Positions 1 to 7,108 of a DNA stretch of 15,775 bases are shown here, piece after piece. Position 1 is the stretch's first letter. Each line of letters begins with the position of its first letter. Below the pieces are notes generated by a model. It was not told the origin of the DNA. It made no database searches and saw nothing but the letters and a program-made list of their open reading frames with translations. The stretch is taken from NCBI GenBank assembly GCA_964437145.1, contig CAYTFW010000156.1:1-15775 (forward strand), written 5' to 3'. The stretch comes from JAFAZJ01 sp964437145 (GTDB taxonomy: Bacteria > Pseudomonadota > Alphaproteobacteria > Reyranellales > Reyranellaceae). The position numbers were made by a program, and so were the translations under genes.

Positions 1-279
1 GACCAGCTCCTCGCGCGCCGCCGCCGCCGCGCCGGACGCCGAATCGCGCACCTCGATCGCCTCGAGCCTCAGCTGCTCGATCTCGGCCGACACCAGATTG
101 GGCCGCGTCGCGACATCGGCGATGCGATCGAGCGTGCGCGTCCAGCCGGCCAGCATGACCGTAAACGGCCGCTCTGGCGCGCCGGGCTGCGGCGCCTGCG
201 CGAGCGTGCCGGTCGCCAGCGCGCAGAGCGCCACGACCGTCAGCAAAAAGCGCCGCATGGCGAGGGCCAGGATGTCCAT
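1..279 (-). CDS. N-terminus of a secreted/membrane protein, probably DUF3772-type mechanosensitive (MscS-like) channel, partial
   Basis: This is a minus-strand frame open from position 279 to the window edge (93 codons, no stop), so only the N-terminus is present. It begins MDILALAMRRFLL, has a hydrophobic signal-peptide core and a likely cleavage after TGTLAQA. A second in-frame ATG at 258 (MRRFLLTVV) is an equally plausible start. The mature part reads FTVMLAGWTRTLDRI and then ADVATRPNL, followed by an Ala/Glu-rich amphipathic helix. The spacing of W, L, R and E resembles the DUF3772 domain found at the N-terminus of periplasmic-domain MscS channels. That assignment comes from a remembered family pattern and the MscS pore is outside the window. 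The frame follows the TMEM43-family gene on the same strand after a 76-bp gap with a hairpin. A generic secreted coiled-coil protein is the alternative. Confidence 0.5.
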   Translation of the reverse strand, partial: MDILALAMRRFLLTVVALCALATGTLAQAPQPGAPERPFTVMLAGWTRTLDRIADVATRPNLVSAEIEQLRLEAIEVRDSASGAAAAAREELV

Positions 280-321
280 CGCCCTTCCGCTACCGCGTTG
301 CGTAGCCAGACGCAACGCCGC

Positions 322-350
322 CTTACCTGCCCCCGGAGGGGGAAGGGAAG
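322..350 (-). repeat. GC-rich hairpin repeat downstream of the TMEM43-family gene
   Basis: Read on the minus strand, positions 350 to 325 match positions 2917-2942 of the plus strand at 23 of 26 bases without gaps. The core CCCCC-TCC-GGGGG can form a short stem-loop with less perfect pairing outside it. It starts 6 nt after the TMEM43-family stop codon and precedes the next minus-strand gene. It could be a terminator or a dispersed palindromic element between cotranscribed genes. There is no U-tract. Confidence 0.5.
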
Positions 351-355
351 ACGAC

Positions 356-1675
356 CTACGACACCGGCCCCACCGGTCGGGCCGGCGCGCGCACAGGCGC
401 CGACGCCGGTGCGCCGACCATGCGCGCCGCGCGGCGCTTCTTGGCCAGCATGATCATGCCGACCGCGCCGCCGACGCCGACCACCAGCACGGCGATGCCG
501 ACCAGCGGGCGGTGGTACAGCCAGGCGACGGCGATCGTGGTCGCCGCCAGCAGCAGCGTGAGCACGAAGGCGATGGCGCCGGTGCCCATGCGGATGACGT
601 CGCCGAGAATCGGCAGCACATCGCCCAGCACGCCCAGCGGGCGGAAGAACAGGGTGAAACCGACGAACATCAGCAACGCGCCCACGCCGCGCAGGATCCA
701 TGTCAGCGTCGAGTTGGCCGCCTGCGCCTCGCTGAACAGCTGTGCCGCCGGCACCACGCCCTTGGCGACGATCAGCAGCTGGTCGCCGGCCTTGGTCTGG
801 TAGCGGCCGAAGCCCGAACCGGCCTGGCGCGCGACGACGGTGAGCTGCTGCGCCGTGACCTGCTCGAAGCTGACGCGCAAGTCGCCGACGCGCGGCGAGG
901 CTGGATCGACACCGATATAGATCGTGCCATCGGTGACATGGACGTTGGCGCCCAGCCGCTGACGCAGCGCCTGCTGCCGCGCCTGGTCGACCGGCAGACG
1001 CTCGCCGCCACCGACCTGACCCAGGGTCTCGGCGGTGAGCTGGAAGGCGCCCAGGCTCGCCGACTGGGCGACATTCTGGCGGCTCTGGTAGCGCATCTCC
1101 GGATTGCCGTGACCACCGGGCTGCTTGAAGCGCGAGGAGTCGTTGCGCTTGTCAGACCATTCGCGGACATAAGTGTAGACCGTCACCGTGTCCTGGCTGC
1201 CGCCGACATTGGTGCGCTTCTCCTGCCGGGACTCCTCCTTCCACTGGTACATCTCAACCTTGCGCACCAGCTTGATCGCGGTCGCCGACATGCCGAACTC
1301 CGCGTCGGCGACCGGGCCGGCGAGCTTCAGGTCGCCGGCGACATGCACCAGTCTGCCCTCGTTTGCGGGATCGACGCGCGCCGGCTGGGCACCCACCACG
1401 GAAGCGGCGCCCTCGCTCAGCGAGCGCGACGTGGTGACGGCGCGGCCCTCGTTCCAGAACAGCAGGCCGACCGACACGGCGACCATCACGAGGCCGGCGA
1501 GCACGCCGACGATCGCCTGCTTCATGCGCTCGAACCACGAGGTGTGGGTGGTCTCGGTGAAGCTGTCGCTGACGCTCTCGGCGCCGTCGTTCTCGACGCC
1601 GTCGCCGAAGCCTGGATTGAAGCTTGAATTGTCGCTGCTGCCCGAGTCGCTGCTGCCTTGACTGTCGTCCGACAT
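356..1675 (-). CDS. TMEM43 family membrane protein
   Basis: 439 aa. The start at 1675 (MSDDSQGSSD) was chosen because a GGAGGGGAGC ribosome site directly precedes it; the frame stays open further upstream with no better site. Residues 1-45 are a Ser/Asp/Gly-rich disordered tail. TM1 is at about 52-74 and ends in LLFWNEGRAV, the hallmark of the TMEM43 (LUMA, PF07787) family. A large extracytoplasmic domain follows. About three more hydrophobic segments lie between roughly residues 315 and 410, the last followed by KKRRAAR and an Ala/Pro-rich tail. In animals TMEM43 is an inner-nuclear/ER membrane protein; the function of bacterial members is not established. It is divergent from a small secreted cysteine protein, with a palindrome midway between them. 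The family call is firm and the role is unknown. Confidence 0.88.
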   Translation of the reverse strand: MSDDSQGSSDSGSSDNSSFNPGFGDGVENDGAESVSDSFTETTHTSWFERMKQAIVGVLAGLVMVAVSVGLLFWNEGRAVTTSRSLSEGAASVVGAQPARVDPANEGRLVHVAGDLKLAGPVADAEFGMSATAIKLVRKVEMYQWKEESRQEKRTNVGGSQDTVTVYTYVREWSDKRNDSSRFKQPGGHGNPEMRYQSRQNVAQSASLGAFQLTAETLGQVGGGERLPVDQARQQALRQRLGANVHVTDGTIYIGVDPASPRVGDLRVSFEQVTAQQLTVVARQAGSGFGRYQTKAGDQLLIVAKGVVPAAQLFSEAQAANSTLTWILRGVGALLMFVGFTLFFRPLGVLGDVLPILGDVIRMGTGAIAFVLTLLLAATTIAVAWLYHRPLVGIAVLVVGVGGAVGMIMLAKKRRAARMVGAPASAPVRAPARPVGPVS

Positions 1676-1712
1676 GCTCCCCTCCGTCTTCGCGGCCTGC
1701 GGCCAGTGTACT

Positions 1713-1732
1713 TGCATGGTACGCGCCATGCA
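1713..1732. promoter_or_regulatory. Perfect inverted repeat in the divergent TMEM43 / small Cys-protein intergenic region
   Basis: TGCATGG at 1713-1719 and CCATGCA at 1726-1732 are perfect 7-bp arms around a 6-nt spacer. They sit almost exactly midway between the start codons at 1675 (minus) and 1777 (plus). A dimeric regulator controlling both promoters is an inference. It could also be a chance palindrome in a short intergenic region. Confidence 0.35.
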
Positions 1733-1776
1733 CCTACGGTTCGCGCGGATATCGCCGCCCACGACGGAGGTCACGC

Positions 1777-1974
1777 ATGAAACGCTCGATCATCGCCATC
1801 GCCCTCTTCGCGCTGGCCGCGGGCTTCGCTGTCGCCAGCCTGCCGGGCGACGTCGCGGCGCAGGCGACCTGCCGCACCAAGTGCACCGACGAGGAACAGG
1901 CCTGCCTCAAGCGCACCGGCAACAAGAGCCAGTGCGGCAACACCGCCGGCCAATGCCTGGCGAAGTGCAAGTGA
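1777..1974 (+). CDS. Small secreted six-cysteine protein (65 aa), unknown function
   Basis: The start is set by GGAGG about 7 nt before ATG 1777. MKRSIIAIALFALAAGFAVAS is a signal-peptide core, with likely cleavage after DVAAQA. The mature part, about 35 aa, is Lys-rich and holds six cysteines at 32, 36, 43, 53, 60 and 64. The spacing is C-x3-C-x6-C-x9-C-x6-C-x3-C, which is mirror-symmetric. That would suit two antiparallel helices stapled by disulfides, with an outer Cx3C pair at each end, and the periplasm would allow oxidation. I do not recognise the family. The gene is divergent from the TMEM43-family gene and 22 bp ahead of the MBL-fold gene, so cotranscription with the latter is possible. 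Being a real gene is well supported by the signal peptide, ribosome site and cysteine pattern. Confidence 0.75.
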   Translation: MKRSIIAIALFALAAGFAVASLPGDVAAQATCRTKCTDEEQACLKRTGNKSQCGNTAGQCLAKCK

Positions 1975-1996
1975 GCACGGCGGCGGAGCGCGCGTG

Positions 1997-2890
1997 ATGG
2001 ATCGCCCGGCGCCCACCCCGGTCTCGTTACAGCTGGGCGAGATCACCGTGCTCAGGATCAAGGAGACGCTGGGCAAGGCGTTCCCGCCCTCCTTCCTGCT
2101 CCCAGACATGGATCGCGAGGTCCTGCGCGAGCACGCGGGCTGGCTGGTGCCCAGCCACTACGATCCGGCGGCCGATCGCTTCGTCATGGGCACGCATTCC
2201 TGGGTGCTGAAGACGAAACGGCACACGATCCTGATCGACACCTGCATCGGCAACCAGAAGCACCGGCCGGGTCGGCCGGGCTTCAACATGCTCGACCTGC
2301 CCTACCTGCAGCGCCTGGCCGATGTCGGCCTGTCGGTCGAGGACATCGATGTCGTGTTCTGCACCCACATGCATGTCGACCATGTGGGCTGGAACACGCG
2401 TCTGCTCGACGGCCGCTGGGTGCCGACATTCCCGCGCGCGAAATATCTCTACTCCCGGCGCGAGTTCGAGTGGATGAAGGCCAATGCCGAACGTGCGCCC
2501 GACTCCGAGGACGCGGCGCTCTACAACGACTCGATCGGGCCGATCGCGGCCGCCGGACAGGCGGTGATCGTCGACGACGGCCACGAGATCGAGCCTGGCA
2601 TCACGCTGGAGCTGGCGGCCGGCCACACGCCGGGCTCGATGGTGATGCGCGTGCAGTCCGGCCAGGGCCGCGCCGCGTTGATCGGCGATATCTGCCACCA
2701 CCCGCTGCAGGTGTTCTTTCCCGAGTGGAACAGCGCCTTCTGCGACGACGCCCAGGGCGCGCGCGCCACGCGCAAGCGCGTGCTGGCGAGCGTGGCGTCG
2801 GATGGCGGCCTGCTGATGCCGGCGCATTTCGGCGCGCCGCACGCCGTGCGCGTCAAGGCCAAGGGCGACCGGTTCGAGATTCCGTTCTGA
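1997..2890 (+). CDS. MBL-fold metallo-hydrolase
   Basis: 297 aa from ATG 1997. A GTG directly before it (1994) would add one residue; GGAG at 1984-1987 suits the ATG better. The metallo-beta-lactamase signature HMHVDH is at residues 124-129 (H124, H126, D128, H129), with further metal ligands at H210 (AAGHTPGS), D231 (LIGDICHHP) and H277 (MPAHFGAPH). This is a complete dinuclear zinc site. No signal peptide is seen, so it is cytoplasmic. The GWN after the metal motif and the DTCIGN segment at 81-86 place it in the broad lactonase/hydrolase branch, where substrates range from lactones to esters. No specific substrate can be assigned. A perfect hairpin (2919-2943) follows the stop codon. Confidence 0.92.
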   Translation: MDRPAPTPVSLQLGEITVLRIKETLGKAFPPSFLLPDMDREVLREHAGWLVPSHYDPAADRFVMGTHSWVLKTKRHTILIDTCIGNQKHRPGRPGFNMLDLPYLQRLADVGLSVEDIDVVFCTHMHVDHVGWNTRLLDGRWVPTFPRAKYLYSRREFEWMKANAERAPDSEDAALYNDSIGPIAAAGQAVIVDDGHEIEPGITLELAAGHTPGSMVMRVQSGQGRAALIGDICHHPLQVFFPEWNSAFCDDAQGARATRKRVLASVASDGGLLMPAHFGAPHAVRVKAKGDRFEIPF

Positions 2891-2918
2891 CGACGGGGCG
2901 CCTGCTTCGACTTTCTCT

Positions 2919-2943
2919 TACCTTCCCCCTCCCGGGGAAGGTA
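2919..2943. terminator. Bidirectional hairpin terminator / dispersed palindrome
   Basis: TACCTTCCCC (2919-2928) pairs perfectly with GGGGAAGGTA (2934-2943) around a 5-nt loop. This 10-bp stem sits between two convergent genes ending at 2890 (plus) and 3011 (minus). There is no strong U-tract, so termination is inferred from position. The same sequence family occurs at 322-350 on the other strand. Such CCTTCCCC-type hairpins are commonly dispersed in alphaproteobacterial genomes (recollection, not checked). The rest of 2891-3010 shows no gene. Confidence 0.6.
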
Positions 2944-3010
2944 GATCCAAGTTCGATGTGCGATAGCCCCGCCCCGGAAGTAGGGAGGACGAGGCCCAGC
3001 GGTCGCCGCC

Positions 3011-3340
3011 CTACTGGCCAAAGGCCTGCTGGTTGCAGGCGGGCACCAGGTTATTGAACTGTTGGATCTTGGGATGGTCGCGGCCGGCGCGCGCCGCTTC
3101 GTCCATCTCCTCGAAATCCGCCGACGTGAATGTCTTCTCGCCTTCGTTGGCGACGCAGTTGCAGAACAGGCCGCATTGCGGCTTCTTCGACACGTGGACG
3201 TTGGGATTGGCCTCGCAGGCGGGGATGCAATCGGCCAGGAACTTGCCACGCTGGCTCATGCTCCACTGCGCCTGGGCCGGCGCCAGGCTCAGCAGCAGCG
3301 CCGCGGCGAGAACCACGCTCGATGTCAGGATCTGTCGCAT
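3011..3340 (-). CDS. Secreted cysteine-rich small protein (109 aa), unknown function
   Basis: The start at 3340 is preceded by GGAGTGAGC. Its ATG lies 2 nt after the stop codon of the LLM-class monooxygenase (TGA-GC-ATG), so translation is probably coupled. The signal peptide MRQILTSSVVLAAALLLSLA is followed by likely cleavage at PAQAQ (about residue 25). The mature part is about 84 aa with six cysteines: C38, C42, C56, C60, C62 and C102. They form Cx3C, then Cx3CxC, then a lone C-terminal Cys in LVPACNQQ. The C-terminal half is acidic and helical. The pattern suggests a disulfide-bonded periplasmic protein or one that binds a metal. I do not recognise a named domain. It is not obviously related to the 65-aa secreted protein, though both begin their cysteine region with Cx3C. 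Confidence 0.8.
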   Translation of the reverse strand: MRQILTSSVVLAAALLLSLAPAQAQWSMSQRGKFLADCIPACEANPNVHVSKKPQCGLFCNCVANEGEKTFTSADFEEMDEAARAGRDHPKIQQFNNLVPACNQQAFGQ

Positions 3341-3342
3341 GC

Positions 3343-4470
3343 TCACTCCGCCGCGCTCTTGAAACGGTGGTCGGGCAGGTCGACGGCGCGGTCGATCTCC
3401 TCCCCGACATCGATCTTCCGCACCTCCGGCATCACCTCGCGCGCGAACTGGGTCATGTTGCGCACGGCCTCCTGGTGCGGCATGCCGGCGTAGGAGAACA
3501 CGCCGACGAAGGCCTTGTTGGCGGTCTGCTGGTGGATCTTCGCGATCTTGGCGTAGGCCTGTTCGGGCGTGCCGTAGACCTGCAGGTCGGCGAAGAACTC
3601 GATCGCCTTCTCGTCGCCGTAGGTGTGCAGCTTCTCGTTCATCTTGACGTAGTACTCGTAGCCCTTGGTCGTCCTGATGTGGTCGCCGGCGAACTGGTAG
3701 TGGTCGAGCACGGTGCGGTAGTAGCCGCCGATGTACTTCATCGCCATCTCCCGCGCGCGATCGGCGCTGGCATCGACGAAGATCCAGCCGGCCGAGACCG
3801 GCTTGGGCGGCTCCGCGCCGTTGATCTCCTGGAACAGCTTGCGGTACTCGGTGAGCTCCTTCTCGACCTCGCGCCACGGCTTCTGCGGGATGATCAGCAG
3901 GCCGACGCCCAGCCGCGCCATGATCATCGCGCTTTCGGGCGAAACGGCGGCGGCGTAGGTGCGGCCGCGGAAGCTCTTGAACGGCGCCGGGCGGATCGCG
4001 GTCGGCGGCTGTTTGTAATGCTTGCCGTCGTAGCGCATCTCGCCGCTCTCGAGGCCCTCGAGCATCGCCTCGGCGTATTCCACGAAGCGCTCGCGGCTCT
4101 CGCCCATGTCGAGGCGGAAGCCATCGAACTCGACCTTGCCGGCGCCGCGGCCCAGGCCAAGGATCATGCGGCCATCGGATAGATTGTCGAGCATCGAGAT
4201 CTGCTCGGCCGCGCGCATCGGATCGTGCCACGGCAGCACGACAACCATCGAGCCCAGCTTCACCGTGCGCGTGCGGCCGGCCATGTAGGACAGGAACTGC
4301 ACGACGTCGGGGCACATCGTGTAGTCGGTGAAGTGATGCTCGACCGACCAGATCGACTCGAAGCCCAAAGGCTCGGCCATCTCGGCCAAGGTCAGCTCGT
4401 TGCGATAAACCTGACGGTCGGTGACCCGCCGGCCGGTGTTCTGGAAGATCGCGGCCATCCCGACATGCAT
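3343..4470 (-). CDS. LLM class flavin-dependent oxidoreductase (luciferase-like monooxygenase)
   Basis: 375 aa. The start at 4470 (MHVGMAAIFQNTG) is set by AGGAG 7 nt upstream; an ATG 30 nt further upstream has no ribosome site. Family marks include WSVEHHFTDY at 41-50 (the EHH near the flavin/substrate pocket), VVVLPWHDPMRAAEQISMLDNLSDGR at about 76-101 (given here only as a landmark; the WHDP and DNLSDGR parts are diagnostic) and LGLGRGAGKVEF following it. These fit the bacterial-luciferase TIM-barrel superfamily, which uses reduced FMN supplied by a partner reductase to oxygenate organic substrates. The substrate is unknown and no reductase gene is nearby. It is the first gene of a two-gene unit with the 109-aa secreted protein. 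An inverted repeat lies upstream at 4533-4601. Confidence 0.92.
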   Translation of the reverse strand: MHVGMAAIFQNTGRRVTDRQVYRNELTLAEMAEPLGFESIWSVEHHFTDYTMCPDVVQFLSYMAGRTRTVKLGSMVVVLPWHDPMRAAEQISMLDNLSDGRMILGLGRGAGKVEFDGFRLDMGESRERFVEYAEAMLEGLESGEMRYDGKHYKQPPTAIRPAPFKSFRGRTYAAAVSPESAMIMARLGVGLLIIPQKPWREVEKELTEYRKLFQEINGAEPPKPVSAGWIFVDASADRAREMAMKYIGGYYRTVLDHYQFAGDHIRTTKGYEYYVKMNEKLHTYGDEKAIEFFADLQVYGTPEQAYAKIAKIHQQTANKAFVGVFSYAGMPHQEAVRNMTQFAREVMPEVRKIDVGEEIDRAVDLPDHRFKSAAE

Positions 4471-4532
4471 GGCGAAGCTCCTGTGCGGTCGTGAGGCCAT
4501 GCTAGAGCGTATCGCGCGTCGATGGAATCACT

Positions 4533-4601
4533 CTGTCATTCCGAGCGCAGCGAGGAATCCACGCGCTGTCCCTGGATTCCTCGCTGCCCTCGGAATGACA
4601 G
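4533..4601. repeat. Inverted-repeat element, copy 1 of 3
   Basis: Left arm 4533-4561 and right arm 4573-4601 pair at 28 of 29 positions around an 11-nt loop. The left arm begins CTGTCATTCCGAGCGCAGCG. Its first 27 bases are identical to the left arm of copy 3 (12073-12099). It lies between the divergent LLM and DUF4846 genes. Read through in one frame it gives the IPSAARNP type of peptide often seen in spurious gene extensions, so it is treated as noncoding. Confidence 0.85.
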
Positions 4602-4666
4602 GAGCGACGCGTGAACTGCTGCGCATCTGCCGTACTTCCGCCGCAGGCCCGGCGCAGCATGAAGCG

Positions 4667-5491
4667 ATGCTTCCGCGCCGTTGGTTCCTCGTCACCGCCG
4701 CGGCGCTGGCTGGCGGAGTCCCGCCCGCGCTGGCGCACGAATGGCTCGACCCCGCGCGGCGCGACGCGCTGGTCGATCGTTTCGCGCCGCCGCCGGGTCA
4801 TCTCCGCATCGCCGCTCCCGCCGGCGCGTTCGGATCCTGGCTGCGCGCGCTGCCCCTGCGTCCATCAGGTGCGCCGATCTTGCTGCACACCGGCCAGCCG
4901 CGCGGCACGCAAAGCGGCGCGGCGGCGATTGTCGACATCGATGTCGGCCGCGCCGATCTCCAGCAATGCGCCGACGCCATCATCCGCTTGCGCGCCGAAT
5001 ATCTGCGCGCGTCGGGTCGACAGCACGCGCTGGCGTTTCGCTTCACCAACGGCGAGCGTTACGCCTACGCCGACTATCTCCAGGGACGCCGGCCGACGCC
5101 GCGCGGCAACACGATCACCTGGGTCTCGGCGCGCGCCTCCGACGACACGCGCGCGGCGTTCCGCGCCTGGCTCGACATCGTCTTCACCTACGCCGGCACG
5201 ATCTCGCTGGCGCGCGAGCTGGCGCGCGTCGACGACCCCACGCGGATCGAGCCCGGCGACGTGCTGATCCAGCCCGGCTCGCCCGGCCATGCGATCGTCG
5301 CCGTCGATGTCGCCGAGCGCGAGGGCCGACGCGTGGCGCTGTTCGCGCAGAGCTTCATGCCGGCGCAGAGCATCCATGTGCTGCGCGGGCCGCTCGCGGG
5401 GGCCTGGTATCCGATCGCGCGCGACGCGCCGATCGACACGCCCGATTGGCGTTTCGTCGCCACAGATCTCAAGCGCTTCCCGCCGGCTTGA
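4667..5491 (+). CDS. DUF4846 domain-containing exported protein
   Basis: 274 aa from ATG 4667. The ribosome site is weak, but MLPRRWFLVTAAALAGG is a signal sequence with a Tat-like RR-x-F-L core and cleavage near PPALAHE. Starts further upstream would run through the inverted repeat and are rejected. DUF4846 landmarks are WLRALPLRPSG (58-68), DIDVGRADLQQCAD then IIRLRAEYL (90-113), FTYAGTISL (173-181), GDVLIQPGSPGHAIVAVDVA (197-216), AQSFMPAQSIHVL (227-239) and the C-terminal TDLKRF. The molecular function of the family is not established. The invariant-looking C101 and H208 (PGHA) make a cysteine-dependent enzyme conceivable, which is inference. The last 25 bases overlap a direct repeat and hairpin that also occur at 9722-9752. 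Confidence 0.88.
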   Translation: MLPRRWFLVTAAALAGGVPPALAHEWLDPARRDALVDRFAPPPGHLRIAAPAGAFGSWLRALPLRPSGAPILLHTGQPRGTQSGAAAIVDIDVGRADLQQCADAIIRLRAEYLRASGRQHALAFRFTNGERYAYADYLQGRRPTPRGNTITWVSARASDDTRAAFRAWLDIVFTYAGTISLARELARVDDPTRIEPGDVLIQPGSPGHAIVAVDVAEREGRRVALFAQSFMPAQSIHVLRGPLAGAWYPIARDAPIDTPDWRFVATDLKRFPPA

Positions 5492-5497
5492 GGCGAC
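5467..5497 (+). repeat. Left copy of 31-bp direct repeat containing a hairpin (DUF4846 3' end)
   Basis: This stretch matches 9722-9752 at 28 of 31 bases in the same orientation. It includes perfect arms CTCAAGC (5468-5474) and GCTTGAG (5486-5492) with an 11-nt spacer, and the DUF4846 stop codon lies in the second arm. It may act as a terminator. As a repeat it marks the left boundary of the beta-CASP/P-type ATPase block. Confidence 0.8.
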
Positions 5498-5535
5498 TCC
5501 GACGACCTTGTCCCGCTCGACGAGGACGGCGCGGA
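5498..5535 (-). pseudogene. Possible decayed duplicate of the LysR 3' end
   Basis: Directly after the left direct repeat, shared words with the LysR 3' end at 9753-9790 recur in the same order (CCTTGTC, CGC, then a CTCG-CGAG word) but with indels. This is what a non-functional duplicated tail of the LysR gene would look like. The match is short and gapped. The remainder of 5536-5615 shows no gene. Confidence 0.3.
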
Positions 5536-5615
5536 CCTGTAGATCGGTCGGCGCTCGGTCCTCAACGCGCGGCGTCGCCGGGTTCGCGTGAGAGGCCGCG
5601 CCAGCTGGGGCTCTC

Positions 5616-7000
<1,385 letters not shown>

Positions 7001-7041
7001 GCGCCCACCGCCGCCAGTCACCTCACACCTGGGCGGCCCGC

Positions 7042-7055
7042 CTGACCTGAATCAA
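7042..7055 (+). promoter_or_regulatory. FixK/FNR-like box upstream of the P-type ATPase
   Basis: CTGACCTGAATCAA differs from the FNR/FixK consensus TTGAT-N4-ATCAA at the first T and the fifth base; the second half-site ATCAA is perfect. Its centre is about 60 nt before ATG 7109. A class II site (about 41 nt before the transcript start) would put the start near 7090, after the alternative ATG at 7088 and before the chosen ATG. Oxygen-responsive control is inference from one site. Confidence 0.4.
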
Positions 7056-7108
7056 GGCGGCGCCCCCCGGTCGGATGCGACGTCTCCATGTCCGAGAAGG
7101 GAACCACG

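Noticed and set aside
98..1627. Long plus-strand open frame opposite the TMEM43-family gene
   Set aside because: Composition is low-complexity His/Arg/Ala/Asp, there is no ribosome site, and the opposite strand has clear family motifs and a strong ribosome site.
4421..4666. N-terminal extension of the DUF4846 protein through the inverted repeat
   Set aside because: The extension translates a noncoding repeat (IPSAARNP-type peptide) and the real product starts with a signal peptide at 4667.
5498..5590. Minus-strand reading AVLVERDKVVGVASSR resembling a CBS-domain strand
   Set aside because: It is only about 20 residues, with no start or rest of the domain; the stretch is better explained as a decayed copy of the LysR gene end.
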